DNA of 64,000 nt from JAURNZ01 sp036337715 (GCA_036337715.1 JAYZDS010000005.1:124001-188000); one strand, 5' to 3'. Counted from the stretch's first letter, positions 1-10,300 are shown. Program-made: numbers and translations. The notes: generated from the sequence alone by a model not told the origin.

Positions 1-68
1 TCTTAGATAACCCTGAAAATCAATATACCATTAGTCTCAAAAAAGATCAGATTGTTATTAAGCCTTAA
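1..68 (+). CDS. 3' end of an unidentified gene
   Basis: The frame starting at base 3 is open from the window edge and ends at a TAA at 66-68, giving the last 21 residues of a protein that ends IVIKP. The piece is polar and has normal codon use, so it reads as a genuine C terminus, but it is too short to assign a family. The next plus-strand transcription stop is the hairpin at 331-359. Confidence 0.5.
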   Translation, partial: LDNPENQYTISLKKDQIVIKP

Positions 69-330
69 TAATTGATCTAATTTCTTTAACGATGCTATTG
101 CATTTGAAAATACGCCACACTTTAACAAAAGTTTGGTCAATTACTTTTTCATTGGATCATTTGCAACAACCCAGACTGTAAAGGAACATAGACAAACTTA
201 CCCCCCTATTTAATTATGCAGGAGACAACCGAATTGGCGGTAAATTTTTTAAAAATTCCCAACGATGAAATGATTCACGCATATGCTGAATTTTCTGAGA
301 CTGTAAAGTAAGCCTATTTTCGATACTTAA

Positions 331-359
331 TAAAGCCCCTGTTTAGGGGTTTTATTTTA
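331..359 (+). terminator. Rho-independent terminator
   Basis: A CCCCT stem at 336-340 pairs with AGGGG at 345-349 across a GTTT loop, is extended by A-T pairs on both sides, and is followed by a T-rich run. It would end transcripts coming from the partial gene at the left edge. Confidence 0.75.
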
Positions 360-426
360 TCTAAAGCATTGAGGTCTATTGCTTAAATGCCACAATTATT
401 AATAAAAACAATCATAGATAGAATCT

Positions 427-465
427 ATTAACATTTTCTTAATCATTATTTGTAACAATAATAAT
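427..465 (+). promoter_or_regulatory. PmrA-like box and promoter before the first island gene
   Basis: At 427-442 the sequence reads ATTAACATTTTCTTAA: two TTAA half-sites 11 bases apart with TT between them. It fits the published Legionella/Coxiella PmrA consensus cTTAA-N2-TT-N2-cTTAA at every specified position except the first c. The second half-site (CTTAAT, 438-443) sits 16 bases before AATAAT (460-465), so it would overlap a -35 element, as expected for an activator of this type. Function is inferred, because short AT-rich motifs arise by chance in an AT-rich genome. Confidence 0.5.
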
Positions 466-487
466 AGAAGAGAAAAAAAATAAAAAT

Positions 488-1936
488 ATGGATAATAATA
501 CTAAAATTAAGTACTATGCAGAATTAGCTTTGAAAATTGAAGAGTTGTGTTTATTACCTGGTGAAGATTTCATGATTGATGGTCTTATGAATGAAGCTTT
601 TGAAATTGAAGATTTAAGTGAAGATTTAGAAAATATCAACATGAACAATGATATTAGAGCAAATAAACATAACGAATTGATAATACACTTTTTAAAAGCC
701 TTAAGAGATGACAGAATACCGGCTTTCAAGGAACACTTAAAAAAAGAAAGACAAACATATGATGCTGAGACTATTGAGGATTTCAAACAACATCCTTTGT
801 TTTTAAATCAATCATTCATCAGTGCTGACACACATGAAAATATTTTACAAATCATTAAATATGGTGTGGAAAATCCTGATAAAATTGCAGCTAATAGATA
901 TTTTTCAGAAAATAAAATAAATGACCCCATTTTAAAAACTTTGGTTTCATTGAAATATCAAAGTCAATACGATGTCTTTGCGCCAGAAGAATTAGATGAT
1001 AAAGTACAACAATTCATTGAAACAATATCTATGACCGATGATGATGAGCTCATTAATCGCATCAGTATGTCTAAAGTATTTGATGAGGCAGATGGTTTAT
1101 ATTCAAGAAAGATTTGTAATCAAATCATATTTAGACTAATCATTGGACTAGACTATACCCAATTACAAGAAGAGCCCCAACCCCAAAGAAATGAAATCAT
1201 TCAAGCACTTGATTTTAATCCAATTACTCGAATGGTGTTTCAAGCCTATTCGAATAAGCAGCCAATCGATAATATAGTTAATAACTTACACCGATGTGTT
1301 TATGATAAAGAAGACATCAATGAATTTAAGAATAACAAGTTATTTAAAATTTCGTCTTTCCCATTCAAATCAAATGACCAAATGAGAATAATCATTAAAT
1401 TACGTACGGGTGAAGATCATAAACAATATGCTTATTTAGAAAAAAAGTTTAATCATTTGGCTAATTATCTTGAATTTAGTAAACGTATATTGCGGTCAAT
1501 GATACTGTATTATAATTATGAACTTTCTTCTTCACTGTTAAGAGAAATGACTTCAACCATAGAAAAGTATATTGAAAAAGATATTTTTAATGACAATTCA
1601 AATACTTTTTTAAAAGACCTTATGAAAGAATTCGCCGAAATCCAAGCATCAAGCTCATTAATTTCGCAAGATGGCATGTTAAAATTAAATCAATTCAATA
1701 GACATATTCTAAAAAAAATCATTAAAAACAAATCTACATTTACTGATTATAACGATTTCTCAAAAAAAGAAGGTTTTTCTACTAGGTATATTGAAAACAT
1801 TGACACTCTATTTAATAAAATAAACGTGACATACAAAAGGTTGAAGGAAATTAATAAAGCAATTGAAAGTTTAAATATAACCCCCCATTACCACCAAGAA
1901 AATCATAACAGCCAAATAACCAAAGGCAACAAATAA
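488..1936 (+). CDS. hypothetical protein, candidate effector (482 aa)
   Basis: I do not recognise a family. The product is soluble, very rich in Asn, Asp, Glu, Ile and Lys, has no signal peptide or membrane segment, and is predicted by eye to be largely helical. The N terminus is acidic (a run of ED residues around 38-46). The ATG at 488 follows an A-rich leader containing AGAAGAG, a weak Shine-Dalgarno sequence. It is the first gene of the island and carries the best PmrA-like box in the window about 40-60 bases upstream. Reading it as a type IV effector rests on this context and on the absence of recognisable domains. Confidence 0.75.
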   Translation: MDNNTKIKYYAELALKIEELCLLPGEDFMIDGLMNEAFEIEDLSEDLENINMNNDIRANKHNELIIHFLKALRDDRIPAFKEHLKKERQTYDAETIEDFKQHPLFLNQSFISADTHENILQIIKYGVENPDKIAANRYFSENKINDPILKTLVSLKYQSQYDVFAPEELDDKVQQFIETISMTDDDELINRISMSKVFDEADGLYSRKICNQIIFRLIIGLDYTQLQEEPQPQRNEIIQALDFNPITRMVFQAYSNKQPIDNIVNNLHRCVYDKEDINEFKNNKLFKISSFPFKSNDQMRIIIKLRTGEDHKQYAYLEKKFNHLANYLEFSKRILRSMILYYNYELSSSLLREMTSTIEKYIEKDIFNDNSNTFLKDLMKEFAEIQASSSLISQDGMLKLNQFNRHILKKIIKNKSTFTDYNDFSKKEGFSTRYIENIDTLFNKINVTYKRLKEINKAIESLNITPHYHQENHNSQITKGNK

Positions 1937-2039
1937 ACCTAAGTAATTAATATTACTGATAAATAAGATCAACCAGAAAACAAAACCAACAAATTTGTTC
2001 TATAATTCAAATATAAGATAATAAAACCAGGTGAGACAT

Positions 2040-2849
2040 ATGTTAGAAGAACAAAGAAAAGTTTTGGATACCGTCATAGATGAACTCGTTAATGTTAGAA
2101 GTAGTATAGTAAACTACAAATCGATTGAAAAAAGTATGAATGCAGCAATCAACAATGCCGATTTAAATGTTGATATCGTAAAATACATAAAAGAAGAGCG
2201 GCAAGAAAGCATCGAAAAAATAATTGATGATGCTAAAATAGCAATTATCGATTTTGATAGTTTTGTCTCAGGGATAAGCATGCGAGAAGATACTGTCTCT
2301 TTTTGTGATTATATGAAAAAAGATGTTAGTGAATTAAGCCGCTTAAAAAACCTTACCAACATTGAAGAGACCGATAAAAAAAACATCAACTTAAACTTAT
2401 TAAAAGCTTTTGTAATTGTAATAGGCCTTAGGAATAGCATCTCTATTCTTAACATGCAATTAAACGACAAAATACAATTATCAAAACCAGATTCTTCTGT
2501 TGACAAGGACATCAAAGACAATAAAGATTTATTGGACAAATTGCTAGATAAATATGATAGTCTTGAAAGTAAAGATATTAAACAGTGTTCCAAAGAAAAT
2601 ATAGCTTCATTCCAAGAATATTTACAAGACCTATTGGTGTCTGAAAATGAGATGACAGCAAGCACATCCAATGACGACACACCCAGTCATGACGAAGACC
2701 CTTTGAATGATTATGGCATTGACGAAATTCACGATAACGTCGAAAAAGATTCTGATGATGTTAAATATAGCCCTAAAAATCCATTGTTCGGGAAATCACA
2801 AGAATCTGTGGATGACAAAAATAGTCCTATACCATCAAAGAAAAAATAA
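2040..2849 (+). CDS. hypothetical coiled-coil-like protein (269 aa)
   Basis: No family recognised. The ATG at 2040 is preceded at 4 bases by AGGTGAG (2029-2035), so I prefer it to the in-frame GTG at 2031. A TATAAT sequence at 2001-2006 is a plausible -10 element. The first 150 residues are helical with heptad-like spacing and one mildly hydrophobic stretch (about residues 120-140, around VIVIGL). The last 60 residues are low-complexity and acidic, rich in D, N and S, and end with a basic SKKK. It lies between two other island genes on the same strand. Function unknown. Confidence 0.7.
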   Translation: MLEEQRKVLDTVIDELVNVRSSIVNYKSIEKSMNAAINNADLNVDIVKYIKEERQESIEKIIDDAKIAIIDFDSFVSGISMREDTVSFCDYMKKDVSELSRLKNLTNIEETDKKNINLNLLKAFVIVIGLRNSISILNMQLNDKIQLSKPDSSVDKDIKDNKDLLDKLLDKYDSLESKDIKQCSKENIASFQEYLQDLLVSENEMTASTSNDDTPSHDEDPLNDYGIDEIHDNVEKDSDDVKYSPKNPLFGKSQESVDDKNSPIPSKKK

Positions 2850-2900
2850 ATGGTTGACAAAGATATGTGTGCCTCACCTATTTGGTTATGACGCCATATC

Positions 2901-2916
2901 TGCTAATATGTTAGCA
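2901..2916. repeat. Inverted repeat at the start of the CaaX gene
   Basis: TGCTAA and TTAGCA form a perfect 6-base inverted repeat around TATG and end on the A of the next gene's ATG (2916). The TAATAT inside it (2904-2909) could serve as a -10 element for a nearly leaderless transcript. It could also be an operator or a chance palindrome. Confidence 0.3.
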
Positions 2917-3278
2917 TGATTAATGATTTAACAATCAACGAAATTTCAAGCCTGATCGAAACATTTAAGCAAAAACACCCTTTTTTTAAAGCATGTCAGC
3001 AAAAAAAAGATTTATTTTTTGAGGAACTGCGCCTGTTTTTAGTACAGTATTCAGAACAATTAGATATATCAGTCGATGATGCCATATTATTCTTTTTATC
3101 TGAATGTCTTCCTAGCCCAATGGTTAAAGCCAAACTATTGCCTAACTCAATTACTAATGACGTTTCATTTGTGAATGCAACGCCAATTAAAAAACCAGTG
3201 ATTGAAATTAATGATGCCAAACCAGTCATTGATGATATTGACACTATTAATGCAGTAAACTGCTGTGTCTTATCTTAA
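2916..3278 (+). CDS. small protein with C-terminal CaaX box CVLS (120 aa)
   Basis: No domain family recognised. The N-terminal 60 residues are helical, and the C-terminal third is low-complexity, rich in I, D, P and N. The protein ends NCCVLS. CVLS (residues 117-120) is the same CaaX box that ends human H-Ras, a farnesyl-transferase substrate, and the extra Cys just before it could be a second lipidation site. Bacteria have no CaaX prenylation, whereas several Legionella effectors are prenylated by the host, so I infer an effector targeted to host membranes. ATG 2916 is the only usable start: an in-frame TAA sits at 2904-2906. There is no Shine-Dalgarno sequence. Confidence 0.65.
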   Translation: MINDLTINEISSLIETFKQKHPFFKACQQKKDLFFEELRLFLVQYSEQLDISVDDAILFFLSECLPSPMVKAKLLPNSITNDVSFVNATPIKKPVIEINDAKPVIDDIDTINAVNCCVLS

Positions 3279-3297
3279 ATACTAATTAATTAATCAA

Positions 3298-4113
3298 ATG
3301 AAAATTTTAGATACCATTGCAAAAGATATCATTGAAAAAATAAAATTATTTGAAATATTGTCACCAGAGACCATAGAGCAGGTAATCAATCAAGACATTC
3401 AGTTACAATTAATGCTTGCCTTGCTGGTTGAAATAGACCGTACGCGTGAACTACCGTTACCTGAATTTCTAGCAAAACGACATAATAAGCAAAAATCACC
3501 TGAAAATACCATTAGCGAGTCAATGATTCATACTGTGCTATCTCACCCAAAGTTAGCCAGAATCATAGCATTAGATGAATCTAACCGTCACACCAAGCAA
3601 CAACCAAACATTGTGATAATTGATTTAATTGATTTCCTATTAACTGTATCACATAAGACCATAGATGATATTAAACATCGCAATATGTTAAGTTTTCATT
3701 CAAATACTTCTAATAAGATTGATCATATGAAACATTTGTATACCCACCCCTTTCTAGGTTTTTTTGATATACATCGTGGTATAGACCCAGGTTTTGAAGA
3801 TCATAGGTATAATCAATTTTACTGGGCAAACCATTTAATATTTCATTTTCAATTGTCTAAACCATTTGATTCAACCATCATCAGATATTCTACCTACTTT
3901 GATATTCATATAGATTTAGACAATAATAAACAGGCATTTATCGAAACAATGCAACGTCACCAGTCTTTATATGAATGTAAATCAAAGTCGTTCACAATTA
4001 AACTATTAAACGTCATAAATGAAAAACGATGTGAATTTGGTCTTTTTTCTTTCAAATCGGATACACTTACAGCATTTTCTGAAAGTATTTTAATGACAGC
4101 AAACACACACTAA
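3298..4113 (+). CDS. hypothetical protein (271 aa)
   Basis: No family recognised. The gene starts 19 bases after the CaaX gene, probably in the same transcript, with no good Shine-Dalgarno sequence before the ATG. The middle (about residues 140-200) is unusually rich in His, Phe, Tyr and Asp. That could suggest a metal site, but I see no known motif. There is no signal peptide or membrane segment. Candidate effector by location only. Confidence 0.65.
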   Translation: MKILDTIAKDIIEKIKLFEILSPETIEQVINQDIQLQLMLALLVEIDRTRELPLPEFLAKRHNKQKSPENTISESMIHTVLSHPKLARIIALDESNRHTKQQPNIVIIDLIDFLLTVSHKTIDDIKHRNMLSFHSNTSNKIDHMKHLYTHPFLGFFDIHRGIDPGFEDHRYNQFYWANHLIFHFQLSKPFDSTIIRYSTYFDIHIDLDNNKQAFIETMQRHQSLYECKSKSFTIKLLNVINEKRCEFGLFSFKSDTLTAFSESILMTANTH

Positions 4114-4215
4114 AAGCTTTATTTTAGCAAAAATTACTTAGTGAAATTCAATGAACCAAAAACGATGTATGATGATAACTGACCTATTTTTAACTACTTA
4201 AAAAAAATTAAAAGC

Positions 4216-4235
4216 GTTAATAAAACCTTAAGTTT
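4216..4235 (+). promoter_or_regulatory. PmrA-like repeat before the IQ-motif gene
   Basis: GTTAA (4216-4220) and CTTAA (4227-4231) are spaced 11 bases apart as in PmrA boxes, but the central TT is AA. The 14-base core TAATAAAACCTTAA (4218-4231) recurs exactly at 58400-58413 before another membrane-hairpin gene. A TATAAA lies at 4254-4259, too far (21 bases) for ideal spacing. Regulatory role inferred. Confidence 0.4.
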
Positions 4236-4291
4236 AAAAGTGCATAATTGAATTATAAAACAAAAAAAATAACTAAAAAAAAGGATAATTT

Positions 4292-7192
4292 ATGAAATAT
4301 TTAAATTTAATAAAACTAATCTATGAAATAAAAGCAAAGATTAGAGATAATAAGGTAATTTCATCAAGTGACTTTGACAAGATTAATCAGGGTCTTAGTG
4401 AAATTAATTTTTCTAATGCCTTAAATAATTTTAATAGTAAAGATGATAGTATTGCAGATGAAAAGGCAGTACTTAAAGCATCGATTTTACTATTAATTGA
4501 ATTATCAGAGACTTCAAACATAAACATACAAACGCCACAAGCAGCAGGTGCAGAACCTGTTACTCAGATCTCTCTTTATGAAGATGTTAAAGCTGCACTT
4601 AATGTAGAAGCAAAAATGGATTCTGTTGAGTTTGAAAATCAATTGGATACTACCCAAGACGAGATGGCTAGAAAAAATAGCGAACATGAAGCGCAGAAAA
4701 CAGACTTTATGCTTGGACAACAAAGTAAATCATCGGTACTTGAAAGAAAAAGAGGAGCGCCAAGAGCAATAACACCTCCTTTAAGAGTGGTAGGTTCAAT
4801 ACCAGCACCAGTACCTGGTGAAGTTGGACAGGAAGATTCAATACCAGCACCAACAACATTAACTGTTGCGCCTCCATCTATTAAAAATGATGGCGTAATT
4901 GTTGAAGAAGCAGTAAAAAAAGGTGCAGAACCAGTAAGTGATGTTTTAAGTAAATATCTCAATGAGACTGATCCATCAGACACTCCAGACTTACGTAGTA
5001 TTTTAAAAGAAATAACAGGGAATCATGATCTTGATCGCTTGAATTATAATATGGATCAGCTTGAAGAAGCTATTAAACAACTTTCAGCAATGAAAGAAAA
5101 AACTTCTTCCAAGATTGACGACCATAAAGCGATCATCAAAGAAATAAGAAACGAAGTCAATGCACTTAAAAAAGAAAGAAATAAAACCATTGAGCGTTTA
5201 CTTGGTATCGATTCGTCCGAAACGCCTGTTGCAATTTACAACTTGTTAACAAAAAAAGACGATGGTATTGCACAAATAAAACAATTACGTGATGAAAGAG
5301 GCCATCTTCGTGAAATCCTTAAAGTCGTTCTTGTTGATTTTCATAAAGATACCGACGATAAATTTGATGTTGTGAAACTTCAAATGAATATGTTGGGTGA
5401 TGACGCGTTCAATCAGTTGAAAGATAATAAAGGTAATTGTTCATTTGAAGATGTTTATAACGCTTTTGAAGCTAAAAAAATAGCTAATGGTTCAAAAGAC
5501 TTAAAAAATGACGTAGACTACTTAGTCTCTGAGAAAAAAACCATCTCAGAAATTGATGAAGCAAACGGAACTAGTTCAGATGTCAGCGAATATGTGTTAA
5601 ATAAAGGTACTTTCTATCAAAGAATAACAAAACTTCAAGTATTAGAAACACTACGTTCACAACATCAATTAAATGATAGAAATGAAGTTGAAAGTAGAAT
5701 ATCTAGAGCTATGAGTAAAAGGATTAATGATACCTTTGGCGACAAAGCGTTTATTGAAATACCAATTGCTTACCTCGATTCATATCATAAGGCAATTAAA
5801 CCTCTTGATTTAGATGTTGAGTACAAGCTTGATGGGACACCAGAAAGAGAACGTAAAACACCAGATCATCGCAGCTTTTATGAAAGAGCAATGTGGTCTG
5901 TAGTTAAAGCTTTATACAAGATTCATCCTAGTTATGCTAGATCGGTATTTGATGAAAAATCAATGGAAACTTACGCTAATGGTGTCAGACCTAATGAGTT
6001 AGATTCATCATCATTGAGCTCAATTTTAAGCAGATCTGAATCTAGTGATAAAAATGATGCCAACTATGCTGAAAATGTTAAACGATTCCTTGGTGTAGCA
6101 GCCATTGCAGGCGTATTAGGAATGTTCGCAATGCTTATAACTGAAGTTGCAGCACCATCGTTAGTGCCAGCTTCGCTCACGATACCAACTATAATGGGTG
6201 GACCACTCGTTTGGGTTTGTGTACTAGCTGTTGTTGTGGTTGCTTTAATATATGCTAAATATCATAAAGAAATCAATTCAGGCATTGCACGAGCAGTAAG
6301 TTCTCTTTTAAAAGTCGGACTAGGGATCGGTTTAGCTATTATAAGTACATTGAGATTTGCCGTTCACTCAGCAATTATGGTAGGTAAAGAAGCTTCTAAC
6401 GCCTTAACTAAGTTATTTATACACGCTAGATATATGGTCATGTATTCATACATATACGCTTCATATGCATATGATCTCCATAAGGCATCTAATAAAGAAG
6501 AACTAGAACGTATCAATCTAAAATTAGATAGGGTGACAACAAGCCAAATATCATTAGCTGGAGCAGTCTTAGCTGATAGTAAAGAAAGTAAACCTTTAGC
6601 ACAAAAAGCACTTGACGATTTAGCAAAAGAGGTAAAAACAACCTATGCTAAGTTAACAGAAGAAATGAATGAAAAATTAGCTGAACAACATTCTGCTAAA
6701 ACTACATCCCTTATTCTAGAAACAAAGGATATTGGTAAAGTATACAATGAATACAAGGAGTCATTCATGATGTCTATTAATCATCTTATTAAAATGATTA
6801 CGGATTTCGTTAACACAATGATGGGTAAAACTGATGAAAGTCAATCAGTTATACTTAAAGAAAAAATGGGTTCTTCTGCTAAGTCGACTGTTAGATCATT
6901 ACAAGACATTGTGTTTTCACAAAAAACTGTGTTTACTCAGTATAAAGATAGGAAAACTTATGTAGATAGCATCGACAAGCGGGAAGCTGAAGCTGCAATC
7001 AAAATACAAAGTTTATTCAGAGGCAATTCTTGTCGAAAAGATATCGAAAAGGATAAAGCATATCCTCGATTAGATAAGGATTTAGTATTGGGTGTTACTC
7101 ACATCAACAATGATGGTACAACAATCGATCGAGAAACCTGTGAAAAGATGTATAGACAGTTTAAAGAAGAAATGTCTATTAAAAAAAGCTAA
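4292..7192 (+). CDS. large protein with membrane hairpins and C-terminal IQ motif (966 aa)
   Basis: No full-length family recognised. Order of parts: a helical N terminus; a proline/alanine-rich linker around residues 165-200 with two SIPAP units; a coiled-coil stretch (about 250-310); a hydrophobic block with two or three membrane segments (about 600-697, including a VCVLAVVVVALIYA segment); then a helical charged C-terminal region. Residues 905-915 read IQSLFRGNSCR, a perfect fit to the calmodulin-binding IQ consensus IQxxxRGxxxR, preceded by AAIK as in eukaryotic IQ proteins. The tail is charged (KEEMSIKKS). The ATG follows AAAAAGGAT, a usable Shine-Dalgarno sequence, and a strong terminator follows the gene. 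I infer a host-directed membrane effector that may bind calmodulin. Coding status is secure; function is not. Confidence 0.75.
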   Translation: MKYLNLIKLIYEIKAKIRDNKVISSSDFDKINQGLSEINFSNALNNFNSKDDSIADEKAVLKASILLLIELSETSNINIQTPQAAGAEPVTQISLYEDVKAALNVEAKMDSVEFENQLDTTQDEMARKNSEHEAQKTDFMLGQQSKSSVLERKRGAPRAITPPLRVVGSIPAPVPGEVGQEDSIPAPTTLTVAPPSIKNDGVIVEEAVKKGAEPVSDVLSKYLNETDPSDTPDLRSILKEITGNHDLDRLNYNMDQLEEAIKQLSAMKEKTSSKIDDHKAIIKEIRNEVNALKKERNKTIERLLGIDSSETPVAIYNLLTKKDDGIAQIKQLRDERGHLREILKVVLVDFHKDTDDKFDVVKLQMNMLGDDAFNQLKDNKGNCSFEDVYNAFEAKKIANGSKDLKNDVDYLVSEKKTISEIDEANGTSSDVSEYVLNKGTFYQRITKLQVLETLRSQHQLNDRNEVESRISRAMSKRINDTFGDKAFIEIPIAYLDSYHKAIKPLDLDVEYKLDGTPERERKTPDHRSFYERAMWSVVKALYKIHPSYARSVFDEKSMETYANGVRPNELDSSSLSSILSRSESSDKNDANYAENVKRFLGVAAIAGVLGMFAMLITEVAAPSLVPASLTIPTIMGGPLVWVCVLAVVVVALIYAKYHKEINSGIARAVSSLLKVGLGIGLAIISTLRFAVHSAIMVGKEASNALTKLFIHARYMVMYSYIYASYAYDLHKASNKEELERINLKLDRVTTSQISLAGAVLADSKESKPLAQKALDDLAKEVKTTYAKLTEEMNEKLAEQHSAKTTSLILETKDIGKVYNEYKESFMMSINHLIKMITDFVNTMMGKTDESQSVILKEKMGSSAKSTVRSLQDIVFSQKTVFTQYKDRKTYVDSIDKREAEAAIKIQSLFRGNSCRKDIEKDKAYPRLDKDLVLGVTHINNDGTTIDRETCEKMYRQFKEEMSIKKS

Positions 7193-7210
7193 CGGTTTTA
7201 ACCTATAATA

Positions 7211-7238
7211 AAAAGAGCGCCTAGGCGCTCTTTTTTTA
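7211..7238 (+). terminator. Strong rho-independent terminator
   Basis: An almost uninterrupted palindrome, AAAAGAGCGCC / GGCGCTCTTTT with a two-base centre, is followed by a T run. It separates the 966-residue gene from the 1100-residue gene. Confidence 0.9.
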
Positions 7239-7348
7239 TATAAAAAAATAAAATATACATAAAATACAATGGTTTAATTGATTTTTTCGAATTTGCAATT
7301 GAAGAAAACTATGCTAACTTAATATAAATAAAATCAATAGAGTTATTT

Positions 7349-10300
7349 ATGGAAAGTTTAAATCTAGCTTCAGAAATTCAGAGTCTTAGCCGAAAAATTT
7401 ATCGTGACGAACCTTTTAGTCCCTACTCAACCAATCCATTGTTAGCTAATCATGACAAAACATGTAAATTATTACAAAATGCATCATCATTTATTTATAG
7501 TGGTGACATTCATGCTAATTTTAAAGATGAATTTGATTCAGCATCCATCGCTATTTTAAAAACAATACCCACGCCAAAAAACATTATGTCAATCATCGAT
7601 CTTGTTTTATTTGAGGATAACGACACAGAGCCTAAAAAAGCAAAATTGAATGAATCATTTGCCAAAGGGATTAAATATTATCAATCACAATTTAGTGACA
7701 TGGGCTTAATCGATGTCATTGAACACTTCTTTATAAATGAAATAAATTTACCAAAGACCGAAGTTAGCAATAAACTCGCAGATATTCAACGTCAATATAT
7801 TAATCACCAAAACCCATTCGTGCGAGAGATCATCGAATCTTTTGAGAGCATAGAAGCAGACATTATTGATTTTAAATTATTAAAAGACAATACTTTGATG
7901 CAATTATGGCAACTGACATTACAAGAAGTGGTAACCTATTTTGACAATCAAAAAGTTGAGCATTTGTATGATGTGAAAGCCACATATGCGTTAATACAAA
8001 GCTTTAATCATAATTTAAGTGCAGCGCTCATTAACTGTAAAAATAAAAAGCTTGTTAAATCAATCATAGAAGATTTGATTGGACACCCAGATAATGAAAA
8101 TTTCCCCAAAAAAGACATTCATCCTATGATCAGAAATCTGTGGGAAAACAGTCAATTAACAGCTAATACAGATAATTTAGTTTCATTTATCAAGCAATTA
8201 ACAGGGCTTCCAAAGTCATTCATCAGAGATCACATCAATGACTATGACCAAATAAAAGATAAGCCAACATACGAACCCTTAGACCCTGATAGCTATTTAA
8301 TAGATGTGAGATATGAAAACTCAACCACAGAAACATTTAAGACTTTGTTAGAGACAAAGCTCAATGGTCTACATAAAGAAATATTGCGTGATATTGGCGT
8401 TGTTAAAACTTATGATAATCAAGGCAATGCAGATTGTAATCTAAAATATCTAGCCAGCAAAAACATTGATGAATTGAGTGCTTGGCTTAAACTTCAAACC
8501 ATGTCACAACTCAACGATTTTAAAAAACAATATAAAACATTGGTTGAGAGTGAAATTAATCATGGATCTAGCTTTGATGGTGCTGTTTCATATCATTGGG
8601 TAACACAATTTTATTGGATGATGCTAAATCGATGCCATGATCACCATTCACGAGAAACGAATGTATTATTTTATAAAATATTGACTGATTGTCTGGTTGC
8701 TACAAACAATTACTTTAGGTGTTTTGCAGGCGTCTATCAAGATGCCATGATGACAACTCAAAGTTTACATCAAGCATTTAATCAAACCACAAAAAAAGAA
8801 TATCACCAATTAAAGGATGCTTATTCAGAAATTTCAATGATCTTATTTGAACATAGTTTGCCCTTGTACAAAAATGGCGCCATCGATCCAAACCTGTTTT
8901 ATTGGTGGCATGACCGTGAAAGTAAAACCATTGATAACAACTTATATTCCTATCACAAAGAAAATAAATTAAATGATTTTTTATTTGAAGGTAGCCAGAG
9001 TAACTTAACGTATGTCGAGTATGATTCACAAAAACAAAATCTATTAAAGATCAGAGCAGCTTTGATTGAGGATCTTTTTACCCAAACGTCACTCAATTTA
9101 GATACTTGTTATGCCGTTGCTGACTACCTTAACTTAACCTATTACGTCCAAAGAAATGAACAAGATCCCAATTCAATTTGGGAATTAATCGCCAAAAATG
9201 TAGTCTATTGTGAAGATGATGATACACGCAATATCAATGATGATTTATTTAAACCTATCGAAGAACAACTAAAACACTTACCTGGTTTGATTAACGATAT
9301 TTTGACACATTGCGATCAAGATGTCATGCCCGCAATATCACCCAACATCAATATGGGTATATTAAAAAATCATGATATAAATACGTATAATTTTATAAAA
9401 AAAATTAGCGAAAAAAGAGCAAAACTACTGCTAAGTTTTGAGCCTGAAACTTTCTTCCAGATAATGTTTGAAAATACAAGCAATCAACATCCTGAATTTA
9501 CAACTTGGTTAAATCAAAAAATACCCTATTTACCCATTGATTTAGCGACCCATAGCTATTTTTTATTGATTACTAAATTCAATATGAGTGTAGATAAAAT
9601 AACCTTTACCAGACACAAAGACAGCATGTTTTTTTCGGAAGACCCAATTTATGATGCGTTCTTCAATATGATTTTATTTGATATGCCCGTATTGAATGAA
9701 TATAAAAACAGATGTAGGCCCCTTACTTATTATCATGTTGAATCAATCACCCATACATTCTTTAAATTGTCTGGCACATTGAAACTCAACCTAAACACAT
9801 GCCATCAATTGGTTCAAACAATGGCTGAAACAAAAAACCTACTTAATCCTGATTGGGCTAATTTTTACTTTAATTGGATGGCTTATTCAGGCATGGGTAC
9901 AAGAGAAGAGAAAAAAGCCCTTTTCAATAATTATTTTAATCGAGAACAAACTGCATTTAGAGACTCATTAAACTGTTCTCAAGACATTCAAGCTCTGAAG
10001 CTATTGCATATTTGCCCCGATGAATTTAAAACAATTATTGATCACTATCTCGATAACCTACCTGAGGATACTGATGTTGTTAAACAAGAATTGCACAAAT
10101 CATTGGTGTTTATTTATTATCCTGCAAAACAAAATTTATGCTACCTTAATCAATATAACTTTAGTGTTAGGTGGCTTTATTTTATGTATGCATTAAAAGA
10201 CAAACAAAATCTAAGCCCAGTGAAACAAAAGCTTCATGACCTTCTTAAAAAATCCATGCACAATGAAACAAATAAATTAACCAATTGGTACAGTCGCATA

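Larger units (their letters stand above)
69..487. other. 419-base gap before the first island gene
   Basis: This gap holds three things. An open stretch at 192-311 contains an ATG at 216 followed by 31 residues ending SETVK; it has no clear ribosome binding site and may be the remnant of a lost gene. A factor-independent terminator lies at 331-359. A promoter region with a PmrA-like direct repeat lies at 427-465. I see nothing else in it. Confidence 0.4.

Noticed and set aside
514..786. Antisense and alternative-frame ORFs inside large genes (this and about fifty similar)
   Set aside because: They lie wholly within better-supported genes, lack ribosome sites and family signals, and have the low-complexity composition of reverse-frame readings.
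7085..7160. EF-hand-like loop after the IQ motif (HINNDGTTIDRE)
   Set aside because: N3, D5, G6 and E12 fit an EF-hand loop, but position 1 is His and the hydrophobic position 8 is Thr, and no flanking pair of matching helices or second EF-hand is visible.
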